The translations under genes and the position numbers were made by a program. This document shows, in pieces, positions 23,717 through 36,300 of a DNA stretch of 64,000 nucleotides. Source of the stretch: Pristionchus mayeri (taxonomy: Eukaryota > Nematoda > Chromadorea > Rhabditida > Neodiplogasteridae). Below the pieces are notes generated by a model. It ran no database searches, was not told where the DNA came from, and saw only the letters and a program-made list of their open reading frames with translations. Every line of letters begins with the position of its first letter. Position 1 is the stretch's first letter. The DNA is taken from NCBI GenBank assembly GCA_036245805.1, contig BTRK01000004.1, positions 40,264,907 through 40,328,906 on the forward strand. The letters are read 5' to 3'.

Positions 23717-25595
23717 CACAGGTATCACGAGTCGATGAAGCAAAAACAGCCCCATCGCGAACAATTTTTTTCAAAGTCAATTAAAATCGGTCAAATATTT
23801 ATGTCAAGCTATACTAAAGATAAGATTTCGGAAGAACTAGGTTGTTTGTCCCAGAGCCGTCATTTAGGAATTTTCCGGTTTTGTTTGCGGTCTTACCGTA
23901 TCTTCGGTTCCAGATGACCTACAGAAATGGTTAGGATATCAAAAAACGCAGAAAAATAAGATAAACAACTTTCATGTTGAAACCAAAACGGTAGGATGAA
24001 AATCAAAAGTGCTGAAAACCTAATTTCGATCTAGAAAAAAAATGTTTTGGACATCGCGCAGGTGACTTGCAAGGATTTTTATTGCAGATTATGAAAGAAA
24101 AAGTCAAACTATATGTAAGAAAAATATAACCATTTTGATAAAAGTGTGCTTAAATTCACATTTTTTCGAGCGAAATGTCGAAACTGTCATCTCCGAAAAT
24201 GAATAATTCATTTTCGCTAACCCATTTCCGAATGGTGACCTAGTTCTGGTGTAATATAGTTGAGTGAACATATGTTGAACAAAAACTGTTGATGGAATCC
24301 CGATATATCCCGTTTTCAAAAAATCGAATTTTCACCCTCTGATTTTATCGAATTCACGACGGTGAAAACTACCCTTATGAATGTGATCCCAACGAACTTC
24401 AAATCAATAATTAAAGTTGGCCACGCAACCTCTGTAAATCGTTCGAGCTGTGGTTCTCAGAAGGTTTTTAAGGCCTGTTAAATAGGCCTCGAAATCGTGA
24501 AATAATGAGTTTGTGATAATGTGCATGCCATAATCTCCTTCCAATCCGCAAATATCAGCCAGAAATAACTATTATAAATCGAGATGTTGTCAGATAAATC
24601 CTAAAATATTGGCTAAACTGCGAGTAACGTTGAATTTTAAAATCCATATTTCAGAAAATGAGAGCATTTTTTAAAAATAAATAGTTTTTTTAACAATGAT
24701 TTTCTTACATTTTCAGAAGTTTCTGAGCTTGCCATTATTTTTAAAATATATTTCTGGAAGATATGTTCCGATTCGAAGTAAATTCTGACATGTTCATTAT
24801 CACAAACTCATTATTTCACGATCTCGAGGCTTATTTAACTATCCTTAAAAACCGTCTGAGAACCACAGCTCGAACGATTTACAGAGATTGCGTGCCAACT
24901 TTAATTATTGATTCGAAGTTCGTTGGGATCACATTCATAAGGGTAGTTTTCACCGTCGTGAATTCGATAAAATCAGAGGGTGAAAATTCGATTTTTTGAA
25001 AACGGGATATATCGGGATTCCATCAACAGTTTTTGTTCAACATATGTTCACTCAACTATATTACACCAGAACTAGGTCACCATTCGGAAATGGGTTAGCG
25101 AAAATGAATTATTCATTTTCGGAGATGACAGTTTCGACATTTCGCTCGAAAAAATGTGAATTTAAGCACACTTTTATCAAAATGGTTATATTTTTCTTAC
25201 ATATAGTTTGACTTTTTCTTTCATAATCTGCAATAAAAATCCCTGAAAGTCACCTGCGCGATGTCCAAAACATTTTTTTTCTAGATCGAAATTAGGTTTT
25301 TTGATTACAGCACTTTTGATTTTCATCCTACCGTTTTGGTTTCAACATGAAAGTTTTTTTCTTATTTTTCTGCGTTTTTTGCTATCCTAACCATTTCTGT
25401 AGGTCATCTGGAACCGAAGATACGGTAAGACCGCAAACAAAACCGGAAAATTCCTAAATGACGGCTGTGGGACAAACAACCTAGTTTTTCCGAAATCTTA
25501 TCTTTAGTATAGCTTGACATAAATATCTGAACGATTTTAATTGACTTTGAAAAAAAATTGTTCGCGGATACCTCCACTGACTCGTGATACCTGTG
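23717..25595. mobile_element. 1.9-kb TTAA-flanked foldback transposon
   Basis: TTAA is at 23,713-23,716 and 25,596-25,599. The termini are CACAGGTATCACGAGTC and its exact inverse. Arms of about 900 bp leave almost no unique centre (near 24,660). A related but end-damaged element occupies 46,318-47,855; it shares the right end TGGTGATACCTGTG. Confidence 0.8.
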
Positions 25596-25606
25596 TTAAA
25601 AATTAA

Positions 25607-26253
25607 CGTGGAGAGTCCATTTTTCTCTTCCCAGGGTAACTTCTTATGCTCTATCCTCCTATATATTTCACGTAGCCGTATTTTGTTGTATGTTCGTGTG
25701 ACATTCAACTCCATTTATCTCTAAAACCGCTCGAAAAGCCACTGATTTTTTGAATAGGCAGATGCAGCTTCTCAAGACGCGTCGATTAAGGGGTTTGAGC
25801 TCCCATATCTCGGGGGATAACGTAGTTTCTATAGGTTAAAACGTTTTGAGATGATTTGAACTTATTTTTCAACAGATAATTTCATTTTTCGCCCTCTCAT
25901 TTCTGTGAAACTCATCCGAAATTATTGAAAAGCCGTGCAAGCGCGAACGAATGACGAGAAATGAGAGGGCGAACAATGAAATTATCTGTTGAAAAATAAG
26001 TTCAAATAATCTCAAAGCGTTTTAACCTATAGAAACTAAGTTATCCCCCGAGATATAGGAGCTCAAACCCCTTAATCGACGCGTCCTGAGAAGCTGCATC
26101 TGCCTATTCAAAAAATCAGTGGCTTTTCGAGCGGTTTTTGAGATAAATGGAGTTGAATGTTGAACAATATACAGCAAAATAAGGGTACATGAAATATATA
26201 GGTGGATAGAGCATGAAAAGTTACCCTGGGAACAGAAAAATGGACCCTCTACG
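25607..26253. mobile_element. 647-bp TTAA-flanked foldback transposon
   Basis: TTAA is at 25,603-25,606 and 26,254-26,257. The termini are CGTGGAGAGTCCATTTTTCT and a diverged inverse ending CCCTCTACG. Arms of about 290 bp flank a short loop near 25,920. It shares no termini with its neighbour. Confidence 0.75.
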
Positions 26254-26430
26254 TTAATTTTGCAGCACATAACAGAGCTCCCAAAGTCAGAAGGGCGCAG
26301 CCGATCGGTGCAGCAGCTCGATGAGGAGCAGCCTCTGACAATATTCCAGTCAGGGGGGTGTTAGGCAGACATGGGAGGCCACAAAAACGTTGAAAACCCG
26401 AACTCGAAAAGTGGCCCCTTTGCCAGAATC

Positions 26431-27577
26431 TGATCGATTCTCTGGAAAGAGACGTGATTTGTGCACCAGCCATTTTGGCGTTTCATCATATTCTTGAATG
26501 CACGCTCGTTTGACCTTTCGCGATACGAGAATGGTTGCGTTGTCAACAAATAAACTAAAATATTTTAAAACTAATTATCCCAGGAAACAGTCTCACTATT
26601 CTCTCAGTTTAGAGGTATTCGGGAAATATCGAGTGTGTCGTAACCATTTTTCGATGTCTCCGTCTGCGTATGGCTGCGCGAAAATCACATAAGACGATCG
26701 AGATACGCCGGTGTTGAGGGAGTCGACCTGGAAAGGGGGTCTTAATTCGGCCGGACACTCTCTATTTCGAGCATTATCTCAACGTTACTATGAACTTTAA
26801 AAAATTGAAACGTGGAGAGTGTAGTGGTGTGATTTTCCCATTCATTCGTTAAATGCGCTCTCATTTTATGCAATTATATGAGCTAACCAGAGAGATCCGT
26901 TTTTACCACCCTAATACACATGATAAATTTGGCTGATAGATTTTTACAAATACCATGTCCCGGTTACAAAACTCTCATTTGAGAATGCATTGGGAGAATC
27001 AAATCGCCTTGAATCACGGTTTCAAGAAGATCTACAACAGTTCCCCCTCCACTACAAAAGTTTCCACCAGATCGATACACGAGTAACCAGCCTCGTCGTA
27101 CCATGCAAGAATACGTTCATGATTGCATCTTCTCAAATGTTGTATTTATTTTAAATATTCATCATCGTTCATGGATGCATCGACGTTAGAGATCGAGTCT
27201 CCATTAACGTAATTTCCGAAGCGCCACTCTCACTGCTTCCGCCTCTAAGCAAACAACGAGATAATCCGGAACTAGAATCGATTTTAAATTGCAAACACCG
27301 AGAGAAACATCCAAGACTCAAATTCCGGGTTACAAGTTTCGTTCCTAGACCCCTAGAAATCATTATTTGCAGTACGTTCATTATACTTAGAAGTCATCGA
27401 ACAAAAGAGAGATACCTCCAACATTCAATCGCACCTCATCTATTTACGCTAGTGATTTCGGCGTTTCAGCTTATTCTTGAATGCTCGCGCGCTTCACCTT
27501 TCACGATATGAGAAGTGTTGCGTTGTTAACAAATAAACCAAAATGGATTAGGTTGTAGGTTTTGATTTGTGGATTAG
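26431..27577 (-). pseudogene. Array block with a J1-like exon relic
   Basis: Around 27,003-27,060 the minus strand reads E-L-L-stop-I-F-L-K-P-stop-F-K ending at CAAG|GCGATT. It aligns residue for residue with the J1 helix EIRKIYRNLSFK but has two stops and a GC donor. Upstream at about 27,170-27,380 is a frame with SSESGASEITLME, similar to SSEISASELAE at about 38,890-38,940. Both pieces sit in the same order in the copies at 38.7-39.2 and 62.2-62.4 kb. Confidence 0.45.
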
Positions 27578-27656
27578 ATATTTCGACTTCCATCGTCAAC
27601 ATAATCCTAATAAAGAAAATGACAGATATTTTTTTTTTATTTCCACGGGAGAAATG

Positions 27657-27991
27657 GGGGGTACGACATTTGCGCAACTAAGCAACTCTCGTTTGGAAGA
27701 AGTATTAGAAAGTTGGGAGTTGTTGCATTGTAACCAGTATGTGCTCCGAAAAATTTTCATATATAAATTTCGTTACCAGGCGATATTGAGTTTTACTCTA
27801 AATCAACGACCCGGGGTTCATGGAATGTGGATTTAAACGACCCCCTATACGTTGAAACTCAATATCGCCTGGCAACGAAATTAGTATATGAAAATATTTC
27901 GGGACACATACTGGTTAAAATGCAAGAACTCCCACCTTTCTAGTACTTCTTCCCATCGAGAAGTGCTTAGTTGCGCAAATGTCGTCCCCCC
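27657..27991. mobile_element. 335-bp foldback element with 8-bp target duplication
   Basis: GAGAAATG is duplicated at 27,649-27,656 and 27,992-27,999. The termini are GGGGGTACGACATTTGCGCA and its inverse, with arms of about 138 bp. Present in both copies of the segmental duplication (41,126-41,459), so older than the duplication. 8-bp duplications are typical of hAT-type elements. Confidence 0.75.
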
Positions 27992-28128
27992 GAGAAATGC
28001 ATGGAACATCGAACAGCTAGACTCCACTAGACATATCACGCACTTTCAAAACCAGAATGCACCTTGCCTATGAAAAACCATTTTCGCGCGAGTTCCGAAA
28101 GAATGAAGAAGATCAAGTTCTCGTAATA

Positions 28129-28615
28129 TCAGGTTGATGCAAAAGTTTCTTTAAAAATTTTATTTTTGCGTTTTCGGGTTACCTCTTACTTATCTCTTGA
28201 ACTATGCTCATATGGGTTGGTCTATTTTTTTAGTGGGTGTGTACTCTCATTATCGCACACTAGTTCATATCTGATCAATCAAGTATACATACATGATTAG
28301 CGGCCAAAATCGCAAAATTGAAATTTCTGTGGGATTCTTTGGAGGATCAGTACGCAGTGTTGATAACGCAACAATGACACAATCTATGTAAAGCGTGACG
28401 ACTAGGCATCTTAGTGTGAGAAGAGCGCCGGATCATTCTTGGAATCGCTGGTCCAGAGAGGCACAAATTTCGGATTCTCGAGTTCGTGAATCTTGCAGGA
28501 TTGGTTTATTCGCGCCCAACATTTATGATATTTGACCAAAAGGTCTCAAATGGTTTGAAATCAGAAGGAACTCTCACATTGAAGCTATCATAGAAAGATG
28601 ATGAAGATTCCTTAT
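28129..28615. mobile_element. Mariner-type element remnant, right part deleted
   Basis: It begins TCAGGTTGATGCAAAAGTTT after TA and matches 41,597-42,083 of the intact partner. It ends abruptly at CTTAT, where copy 1 carries the 558-bp deletion. No transposase frame is recognisable. Confidence 0.7.
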
Positions 28616-29652
28616 ACCAAAATAATGGTTAATCTAATTATCCCAGGAAGCCGTCTCACTATTCTCTCATTTTAGAGGTATTCAGATTATGCCGAGTGTG
28701 TCGTAACCATTTATCGATGTATCCGTCTGCGCATGGCTGCGTGAAAATCACATAATACGATCGAGATAAAGACGCCACTGTTGTGGGACTTGATTCGGCA
28801 GGAGATAACACTCTCTATTTCGAGCATTTTCTCACCGTCACTATAAACTTTAAAATAACGTGAAATGTGGAGAGTGTCGTGGTGTGATTTTCCCATCCAT
28901 TCTTTAATGCGTTCTCATGTTATGCAATTATTTGAGCTAAACAAAGAGTCTCAGCCATAGTTACTTCTCAGATCACCGCACTTGGTGATTCCGTGTTCAC
29001 TGTAATCTACTAGCTCTCGGTCGATTGCTAGCATTGTTCTTAGCCTTTCCAGTCATTCACAAACAAAAAAAAACGTGAAAGCCATCATCGGCGTTTCATT
29101 CACATCTTCATCCTCAATTCGATACACAAATTGAATCAATTTCGAATAATAGCTCAGTTCCCGTTCCCTCGTACCGTACTTCCCATCATAGGTATCTTAA
29201 TCCGTTTGCATGCCATTTCCTGGAGAGAACAAAGGAAGTCAGAACGCCGCGCTGCTCATTGTACCTCCTTCTCATCGACGTGCTTCGGATAGGAGCGATC
29301 AAAGCGGAAAGAGCAGTACCAGCAGAAGTCGCACAAAAGAAGGGCGAAGGAGCGCTGTGGCCGAAGCAGAAGTAAGTAAAACATAAAACACAAGAGGGAA
29401 CTCCGAAGGCGACGAACATCCACTGCAAGGAAGGAGATTAGAGTTGTGATATCTTATTAACAGCAGTGATATTTTTTTACAAGTTTGAAAACCATATGAC
29501 CACCGCATTGCATGAAATGAATTTCATCAGCTCACATAGCACATGTGAAACGCGACTCCTTCTTCAAACAAACACCACAATACAAAAACCAATCTCACCA
29601 AAATCTCTTATTTGTGGGTTACTTAACAAGTATCGTATCTAATTGGCATCTA

Positions 29653-29752
29653 CAGTAACGGTACCAGGTCGAATGAGTACCATTGCGTTATGCCGCCTTT
29701 GAAATACGGCATAACGCAATAGTTCATCCGACCTAGTGCCACCGTAACCAAT
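29653..29752. repeat. 100-bp hairpin MITE
   Basis: The arm TAACGGTACCAGGTCGAATG...GTTATGCCG pairs with CGGCATAACG...CCTAGTGCCACCGTAAC around a loop CCTTTGAAATA. It is also present in the duplicate at 43,677-43,775. Confidence 0.7.
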
Positions 29753-30723
29753 CAATCAATACTCGTACTGTACCCGATCACCAGGTTGTCCTACCGCACT
29801 TGAGTGTGACGCTTAAGACACAACACTCCCTCCTCACCATCAATGGAATCTATGTGCAATAGAAAAATAGTTGTAATCCACATATCCAGAGTGGGAATCA
29901 TCAGCCTGAAGTTTCTCCGCTCAACCAAGCTGCTCTCCGAACTGCTCCTGCAATTCATGCTGGGAGTTGATATTATTCAAACTGTTAGTATTAACATTTA
30001 TAATGTTTACAGTATTGACAATACGCTCTCTGAATTGCTCGAAATGATTTCCATCACGTTCACATAGCACTTTTGAAGCGCGACTCCTCCTTGAAACAAC
30101 AATCAGAATATAACGCGTATTCTCAGCAATATTTCTAAGGTAAGAAAATCTCTAAAACTATCGTATCCATCTGCCACAAACAATGAATCAATACTCGTGT
30201 ATCTTATTTCCATTGCCTCCTTCTTCGCTACGAGAAAGAAGATCCATCACATCCATCCTAGCCATCAACTGAGTCGAACTGCAAATATAGCTCAGATCAA
30301 GTATGACTCTCTCAATTTCCAACGCTCTCTCACCCTTCCTAGCAAGTGATAAAACAAACACAATGAAAAAAAGATAATCATGCTGAATATTTACCTTCCA
30401 TGCTTTCGTCCGCTGTATTTGAGGCTATTGAATGCGCTCATAGATTCACAAAATATTTTACTCCCATACAAGGCGAATCCGTGCTCATTGCAACCTATGA
30501 CCCCTCAGCATATCCAATAGCTTCGTTATTTGGTTGGCTACTGGAAGAAAAAAAATTTTAAATTAAATTTACGACTTTATATTATTTTTGTCTTCTTCGG
30601 AATCAGATAAACACAGGCAATCAATTTTTATAAAGTGCTAAATTGTGTCTCAATAAAGACAATCCTCGATACTCTTCTCTATCATCCTCCAACACTTCCT
30701 ACAGTACCTCAACCTCACAGGGG

Positions 30724-31286
30724 GTATTACCCCGAAATGCAAATTTCATTTTGTAAATGCAAATTTTGGAAAAAAATATTTAGAAAAAAATTATGGAAAT
30801 TCATTTTTTGGAAAGGCAAGAAATGGAAAAGAAATTTCAGAATTTCACATTTTGGAAATGCCCATTTTGGAAATTTTTCCGTGACCGGTAGTACTGTAGC
30901 CGAGCGGAAAACTACCGTAACCTATGGAAGATTTCCGTCATTTATCAGCAAATTCGAAACATAGTATTATTTTCCTTTATTATACTATTATTGTAATTAA
31001 CAATACTAATAATTAAAGAAAGAAAATAAACAAAATAATGCAAAATCAATGTTTGAATTTAATTGTTCTATTTCGCGGTTCTCCCGATGCAGCGAAAAAT
31101 ACCGTAACCAGTGGAAAAAATTTCCAAAATGGGTCTTTCTAAAAATGTTTTTCCAATTTCTTTTTTCCACAACTGTTTTTTCTAAAAAGCGAATTTCCAG
31201 ATAACATTTTCTAAATTTTATTTTTACGAAAAATTCGTTCACAGAATGAAATTTCCAAAATAAATTTTACAAATCAGGGTAGTACC
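30724..31286. mobile_element. 563-bp transposon with 8-bp target duplication, copy B
   Basis: It begins GTATTACCCC and ends GGGTAGTACC, flanked by CACAGGGG at 30,716-30,723 and 31,287-31,294. The duplicated locus has a clean empty site, a single CACAGGGG at 44,995-45,002. The interior is runs of TTTGGAAA or TTTCCAAA units, like the subterminal regions of copy A at 11,083-13,563. Non-autonomous. Confidence 0.85.
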
Positions 31287-31360
31287 CACAGGGGTATGTC
31301 AGCAGTAGCGGAAATAGCAGAGCCGTACGAGAGAACGTGTCGAAGAGGTAGATCACCAAC

Positions 31361-32890
31361 TAGATTAGTAAACTAGATTATTGCATTTCCATCAATTCCA
31401 TTCGCCCTGTATTTACATGCTTCAAAATGTAGGAAACCGAGAGTGACATCATTAGTCACTTCTCAGATCCAGCACTTGGTGATTACGTGGTCAATGCAAT
31501 CTACAACCTTTCGGCCGATTCCCTAGCTTCGTTGTCGGAAAATATTCAATCGCTTGTATAAAAATATTCAATCGCCAATTGGCCATCTTCGCTTTATCTT
31601 TCTCAGAGTCAGATATACTCAAATAATTATTCAATTTTTTAAATGCTCAATTATATCTCAATATCGAAGGCGAAGAACTCCCACTGCAAGGGGGGATTTT
31701 AGAGGTGTAATTAGTGATGCACTGATGATTGATTTTGACTTCCATCATCAACATTAAGGCAACAAAGACAAATAAATTCTTGACGCCACTAGACCTATTA
31801 TGCACTTCCAAAACCAAAATGCAAATAGTCTATATAATCCATTTCTCGTGCAAGAGTTCACCCTAGATGAAGAGTGACGATATAAAATAATATTTTTGCT
31901 CTGACTCGCATGCATGAATGTGTCCATCTCTCGATATTGCATGTTCTCTTGCACTGTCTGACTGGCGCCAGAGCATGTTTAATGAGGATATACAGTGGAA
32001 AATTAACCATGGTGCAAGGCACCCTTGTGGTATACGGTAGTGTGGCAGACATGCATACAGGCAGACGGACACACGGACGGACGGAAAGACAGACCCGAAT
32101 GCGCCCAGTACGGGGGGAGATTCTTGTTTTAAGTTTTCGAAAAGTTTCTGAAAGTCACTCTCACAAATGAATGAACGGGTGAAAAGGGGAGAGCGTAGTG
32201 ATGGGATGCTCCCATTCGTTCTTTTTAACGCACTCTTTCCAGTCATTGTTCTGTGCAAACCTAGATCATCAATATTGTTCCATTCTCGGATCACTGCACT
32301 TGGTAATTCCGTGCTCACATCAAACTACAACCTCCCTTCAGAGTGAGAGAACTCATTCCTTGGCCATCATATCTGAGGAAAAAACACTCATTCTTTGTCA
32401 AAATCAAAAAGAGACAATTAGTGAATAATCAAGCTAAGATTTTATTTTTTGCTTCAATACATTATCGGTACTTTTCCCAGCCCATCTAAATGTGTCCTTA
32501 CAATACCCCACCACCTATTCTTACTGCGCAACAGTCAATCCGCACGTCGCCCTCTATCTCTCTTACCGCACCACCCCGTCCCCCTAGGAGTCACGGGTGT
32601 GCCGCGGCTGAAATAAAAACAATAGCGATTGCAGAAGCTGCACCAAGGAACTCCGGAGCGATGAACACCCATTGCATGAGAAGAGAGAGTAGACTGCAAT
32701 CATCGAATTAACATTTTGCTGATTCTTACTTCCATCACCAGGAAAAAATATGGCATTCTGAAAAAAATATTTCAATGCATTCATCAATGAATTTATTCCA
32801 CTACAAGAGAGAATATTAGAAGTGGGTTTATTGATTTCGGCTTTCACATTCATTGTCAGCATATCTATCAAAGAAAACGAAAAATATTGA
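31361..32890. repeat. Array block (motifs a, b, c, a, b)
   Basis: Motif a is at about 31,474 and 32,300, a motif b tail at about 31,671, motif c at about 31,800 and motif b (GTGCCGCGGCTGAAAT) at about 32,600. All plus-oriented. On the minus strand motif b reads as ...GCAG|TGGATGTTC... preceded by a polypyrimidine tract, again acceptor-like. Confidence 0.6.
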
Positions 32891-32894
32891 ATTT

Positions 32895-33334
32895 ATCGAC
32901 ATGTCAGCGAAATCAGAACGGCCACCGAGAGGCACCGAGAAATTTTCGATTTATGGCTCTCTGCGAATACGCAATTTTAAAAATCGTGGATGTGCTCATA
33001 TTTTTTATCATGGTCGATTTGCCGGAATCGACCCGGACATGCTCGGTTAATTATGGCTAGAAATCGATAAATCAAAGACACGGTATTTTGGAAAGCTCAC
33101 CGAACTTGGTGAGCTCTCCAAAATACCGTAATCGCACCATAATTTTTTGCTTTCGATTAATTGATTTCTAGCCATATTCGACCGGAGATATCCGGGGTCG
33201 ATTCCGGCAAATCGACCATGATAAAAAATATGAACGCAACCACGATTTTTAAAATTGAGTATTCGCAGAGAGCCAGAAATCGAAAATTTCTTGGTACCTC
33301 TCGGTGGCCGTTCTGATTTCGCTGACATGTACGA
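32895..33334. repeat. 440-bp palindromic element
   Basis: ACATGTCAGCGAAATCAGAA at about 32,900 pairs with its inverse ending at about 33,330. The arms are about 200 bp, diverged by scattered substitutions, and meet near 33,107 (AGCTCACCGAACTTGGTGAGCT). Both arms contain the same mirrored non-coding frame. Confidence 0.75.
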
Positions 33335-36300
33335 TATGTTGAAAACATTGCCGCTGTGAGACTGAACAAAACGACTCCACTGGACCTATCACGTACTTCG
33401 AAAACCAGAAAACACAGTGCCCATTAAAAAGTTATCGTGTGAAGATCAAATGATTTCCTAATACTCACACATCCAGCGTGGTTATCATCATCCTCACCCG
33501 TCCCCCACTTGTCCAAGTTGTTCTCCGAAATGTAATTCGCGTTGGGGATGATATTGTTTGAATGATTATGATCATAAATAATATAATTATATTTAAAGAT
33601 ATGGCAACGTCCACAAAATTGTTCTGGAGTGATAAAAATCAGTTTCACATAACACATGTGAAACGCGATCCTTCGTTGAAACAAACATCATTGTTCTTGA
33701 ATATTCCCAGGCCGAAGTGGAAACTACATCGGCGGGAGAAACCTCATGAGCGAACTCCGAGTGCGAAGAGCACTCACGGTAATGGGAGGAAACATTGCTT
33801 TGTAAATTGAACTTTTTGATTTGGACCCATCATCAACATAATAATAAAGAAAACAATATTTTGTTTTTATTTTTCGAAACTAAAAAAGCTCTGAGAATCG
33901 TACAGCTCGATGCCACTAAACATATAACGTACTTCCAAAACCTGAATTCGCCCAGTGCGAGAGGAGATTCTTTAAGTTTTCAAAAATTTACTGAACGTCG
34001 CTCTTACAAGTGAATGAACGGGTCAAAGCGGGTAGCGTAGTTGTGTGAGTCTACCATACATTTTTTGAAGTACTCCATTTTTAGTGATTCCGTCACTACA
34101 ACCTACAACCTCTCATCCGTGTGAATGGCTTCATTCATAGCTCATCATCCTGGAAAAATAGGAAAAATTCCTCAACTTTCTAGGCCACCCGCTCTCCATC
34201 TCTCTTCTTTAAAGGAGGAGTAAAAAGAAACGCGCGCCCGGTTGGAATATGTTTCACATAGGGACGCACTCTCTTCAAGTCGCGTGCTATCTCGCCCCTT
34301 CCTTTAGCTTTCCCTGATTTGGCTCCCAGCCAACTAGCTATAACTCTGTTCGGAATGGAGATATCAATGTGAAAATTTCGGAGTTTCTTATCGTTTGAGA
34401 GATCTAGGCCGTGCATATGAAAGCTTCAAAAATTGAATTTTGAGTTTACTCCTCCTTTAAAGGAGGAGTAAATGCAAACGCGCGCCCGGTTGGAATATGT
34501 TTCACCTAGGGACGCACTCTCTTCAAGTCACGTGCTATCTCGCCCCCTTCCATGAGTTTTCCCTGATCTGGCTCCCAGCCAACTTGCTATAACTCAGTTC
34601 GGAATGGAGATATCAAAGTGCAAATTTCGGAGCTTCTTATCGTTGCGGAGCCCTAGGCAGTGGATATGAGAGCTTCAAAAATTGAATTTTGAGTTTACTC
34701 CTCCTTTAACTCCTCCAAGATGTGCTTGGGCGTTCAGCGGCCGAAACAGAAACAATAGAAGCTGCACGAGGGAACTACGACAGGGAAGAACACCCAAAGC
34801 AAGATATGATTAGGTGTAAATATTGATTAATTGATTATTCATATCCACCAATATGCAATTGCATCGCACGACACCACTGGATCTATGATATACTTCCCAA
34901 ACCAGAATGCGCCTTTATAAAATTGGCACACGAGAGAATATGGGGGGGGGGGGTGAAGAACATCCATTACAATGAGATGAGACATTAAATTATAAATATT
35001 TAATTATTGATTCTGATTTTGGCTTCCAAAAAAATAACAATGTTAAATATTTTTTTCGGATAAAGGAGCTGAGATTATCGAACAGCTGCGCGCCACAAGA
35101 CTTATCACACACTTCCAAAACCAGGATTCGCCTAGTCTATCAAAATCTTTTCTTTCTCGAAAAATCAAGTGCACACGATCTATTCCAAAATATCAACAAA
35201 CAACTTTGCCTCAATATCATTCATGAACAGGTATAACACTTGAGAATTATAGAAATATCCGCAGCCTATACCTCAACGATGACCGGCAGCCAAGGAGGGA
35301 GGAGATTCTTCTATATGATAGTTTTCTTAAAATTTGTGATCGTCGCTTTGACAGGTGATTGAACGGGTGAAATAGCGGTAGCGCAGTGGTGTGAATATAA
35401 TATATATATATATATATATATACCATTCACTGTCCTAAGTGCTCGATCTTCTGGTAACTTAATCTGCAATAGAGAGCGCATGCATTTGTCACTTTTCAGA
35501 TCGCAACTCTTGGTGATTCCGTGCTCAATGCAACCTACAAACTCTCATTCAAGTGAGTGGTCTGTCTGTGTCGTCATCATGAGACGACTGCTCTCATCCG
35601 CCCTCTACTCCACTCGAAGGGTCGAACTATAGTGGATAAATATTCTCGAAAAGTTGCGACACTCTCAATTTCACACGCTCTTTCGCGCTTTCTAAGTAGG
35701 GACAAATTTAAGAGAAATGGAAAGAGGGTAGATCTGTCCCAGCTGTTCCCACTCAAGGTGGTGAGAGTGCATCCACATGGAAGTATAATCCACTATTGAG
35801 CAGATCGGAATCTGGACATACTGTAATCCAAGATCACTTTTTCGACATCTCTTATTTTTTTTCGTTTTTCAGCTGTGACTATCGTTCTATAAGAGCTATC
35901 GCTTTCAGATAAACTGGCTCTGAAGAAATACCCTCTCTCTAGAAATTCTATGAAAGCATTCGTCGGTGTTTCATTCAAATCGTCTTTCTCAATTCGACAC
36001 ACACAGTGATAGACCAATAGACCAATTTCGAATAAAAGAATAGTTCCCGCTCCTTCATACCGCACTTCCTCCTCTAGAGGGAGCTTCGGATTGCAGCGGC
36101 CGAAGCAGAATTAGCAGAAGGAATTGAGCACCTAGTGCGAGAGTGCCACCCTTACAAGTTCATTTTGATAATCGATCTTGGTGATTCGGCGCTCATTCAA
36201 ATCTACAACATCTAGGCTGTTCGTTCCCATCGTTCTTGCACCGGGTTTGTAGCGAACAACGCAAAAAATATTTTCGCTTCATCAAATCTCTCTAGCATTT

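Larger units (their letters stand above)
23548..26430. repeat. Outer palindrome interrupted by two TTAA elements
   Basis: The segment 23,548-23,712 (GGGGCCACTTTTCGAATTCG...) is the inverse of about 26,265-26,425 (...CGAACTCGAAAAGTGGCCCC). The two foldback elements at 23,717-25,595 and 25,607-26,253 occupy its centre. The mirrored open frames (ELPKSEARSRPVQQLDEEQ) are arm sequence. Confidence 0.7.
27578..31360. repeat. Segmental duplication, copy 1
   Basis: Nearly identical to 41,045-45,068 base for base over most of its length. It differs by a 558-bp deletion here at about 28,615 (present in copy 2 as 42,084-42,641), a transposon present here at 30,724-31,286, and a MITE absent here at 30,375. 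It contains array motifs c (28,040), a (28,977), b (29,290) and e/d (29,500-30,290). Confidence 0.9.

Noticed and set aside
27567..27836. 89-codon frame repeated at 41,086-41,304
   Set aside because: Covers the foldback element with 8-bp target duplication and array sequence; it is repeated only through the segmental duplication.
31863..32318. 151-codon minus-strand open frame
   Set aside because: No domain, composition like the surrounding array, and not conserved in other array copies.
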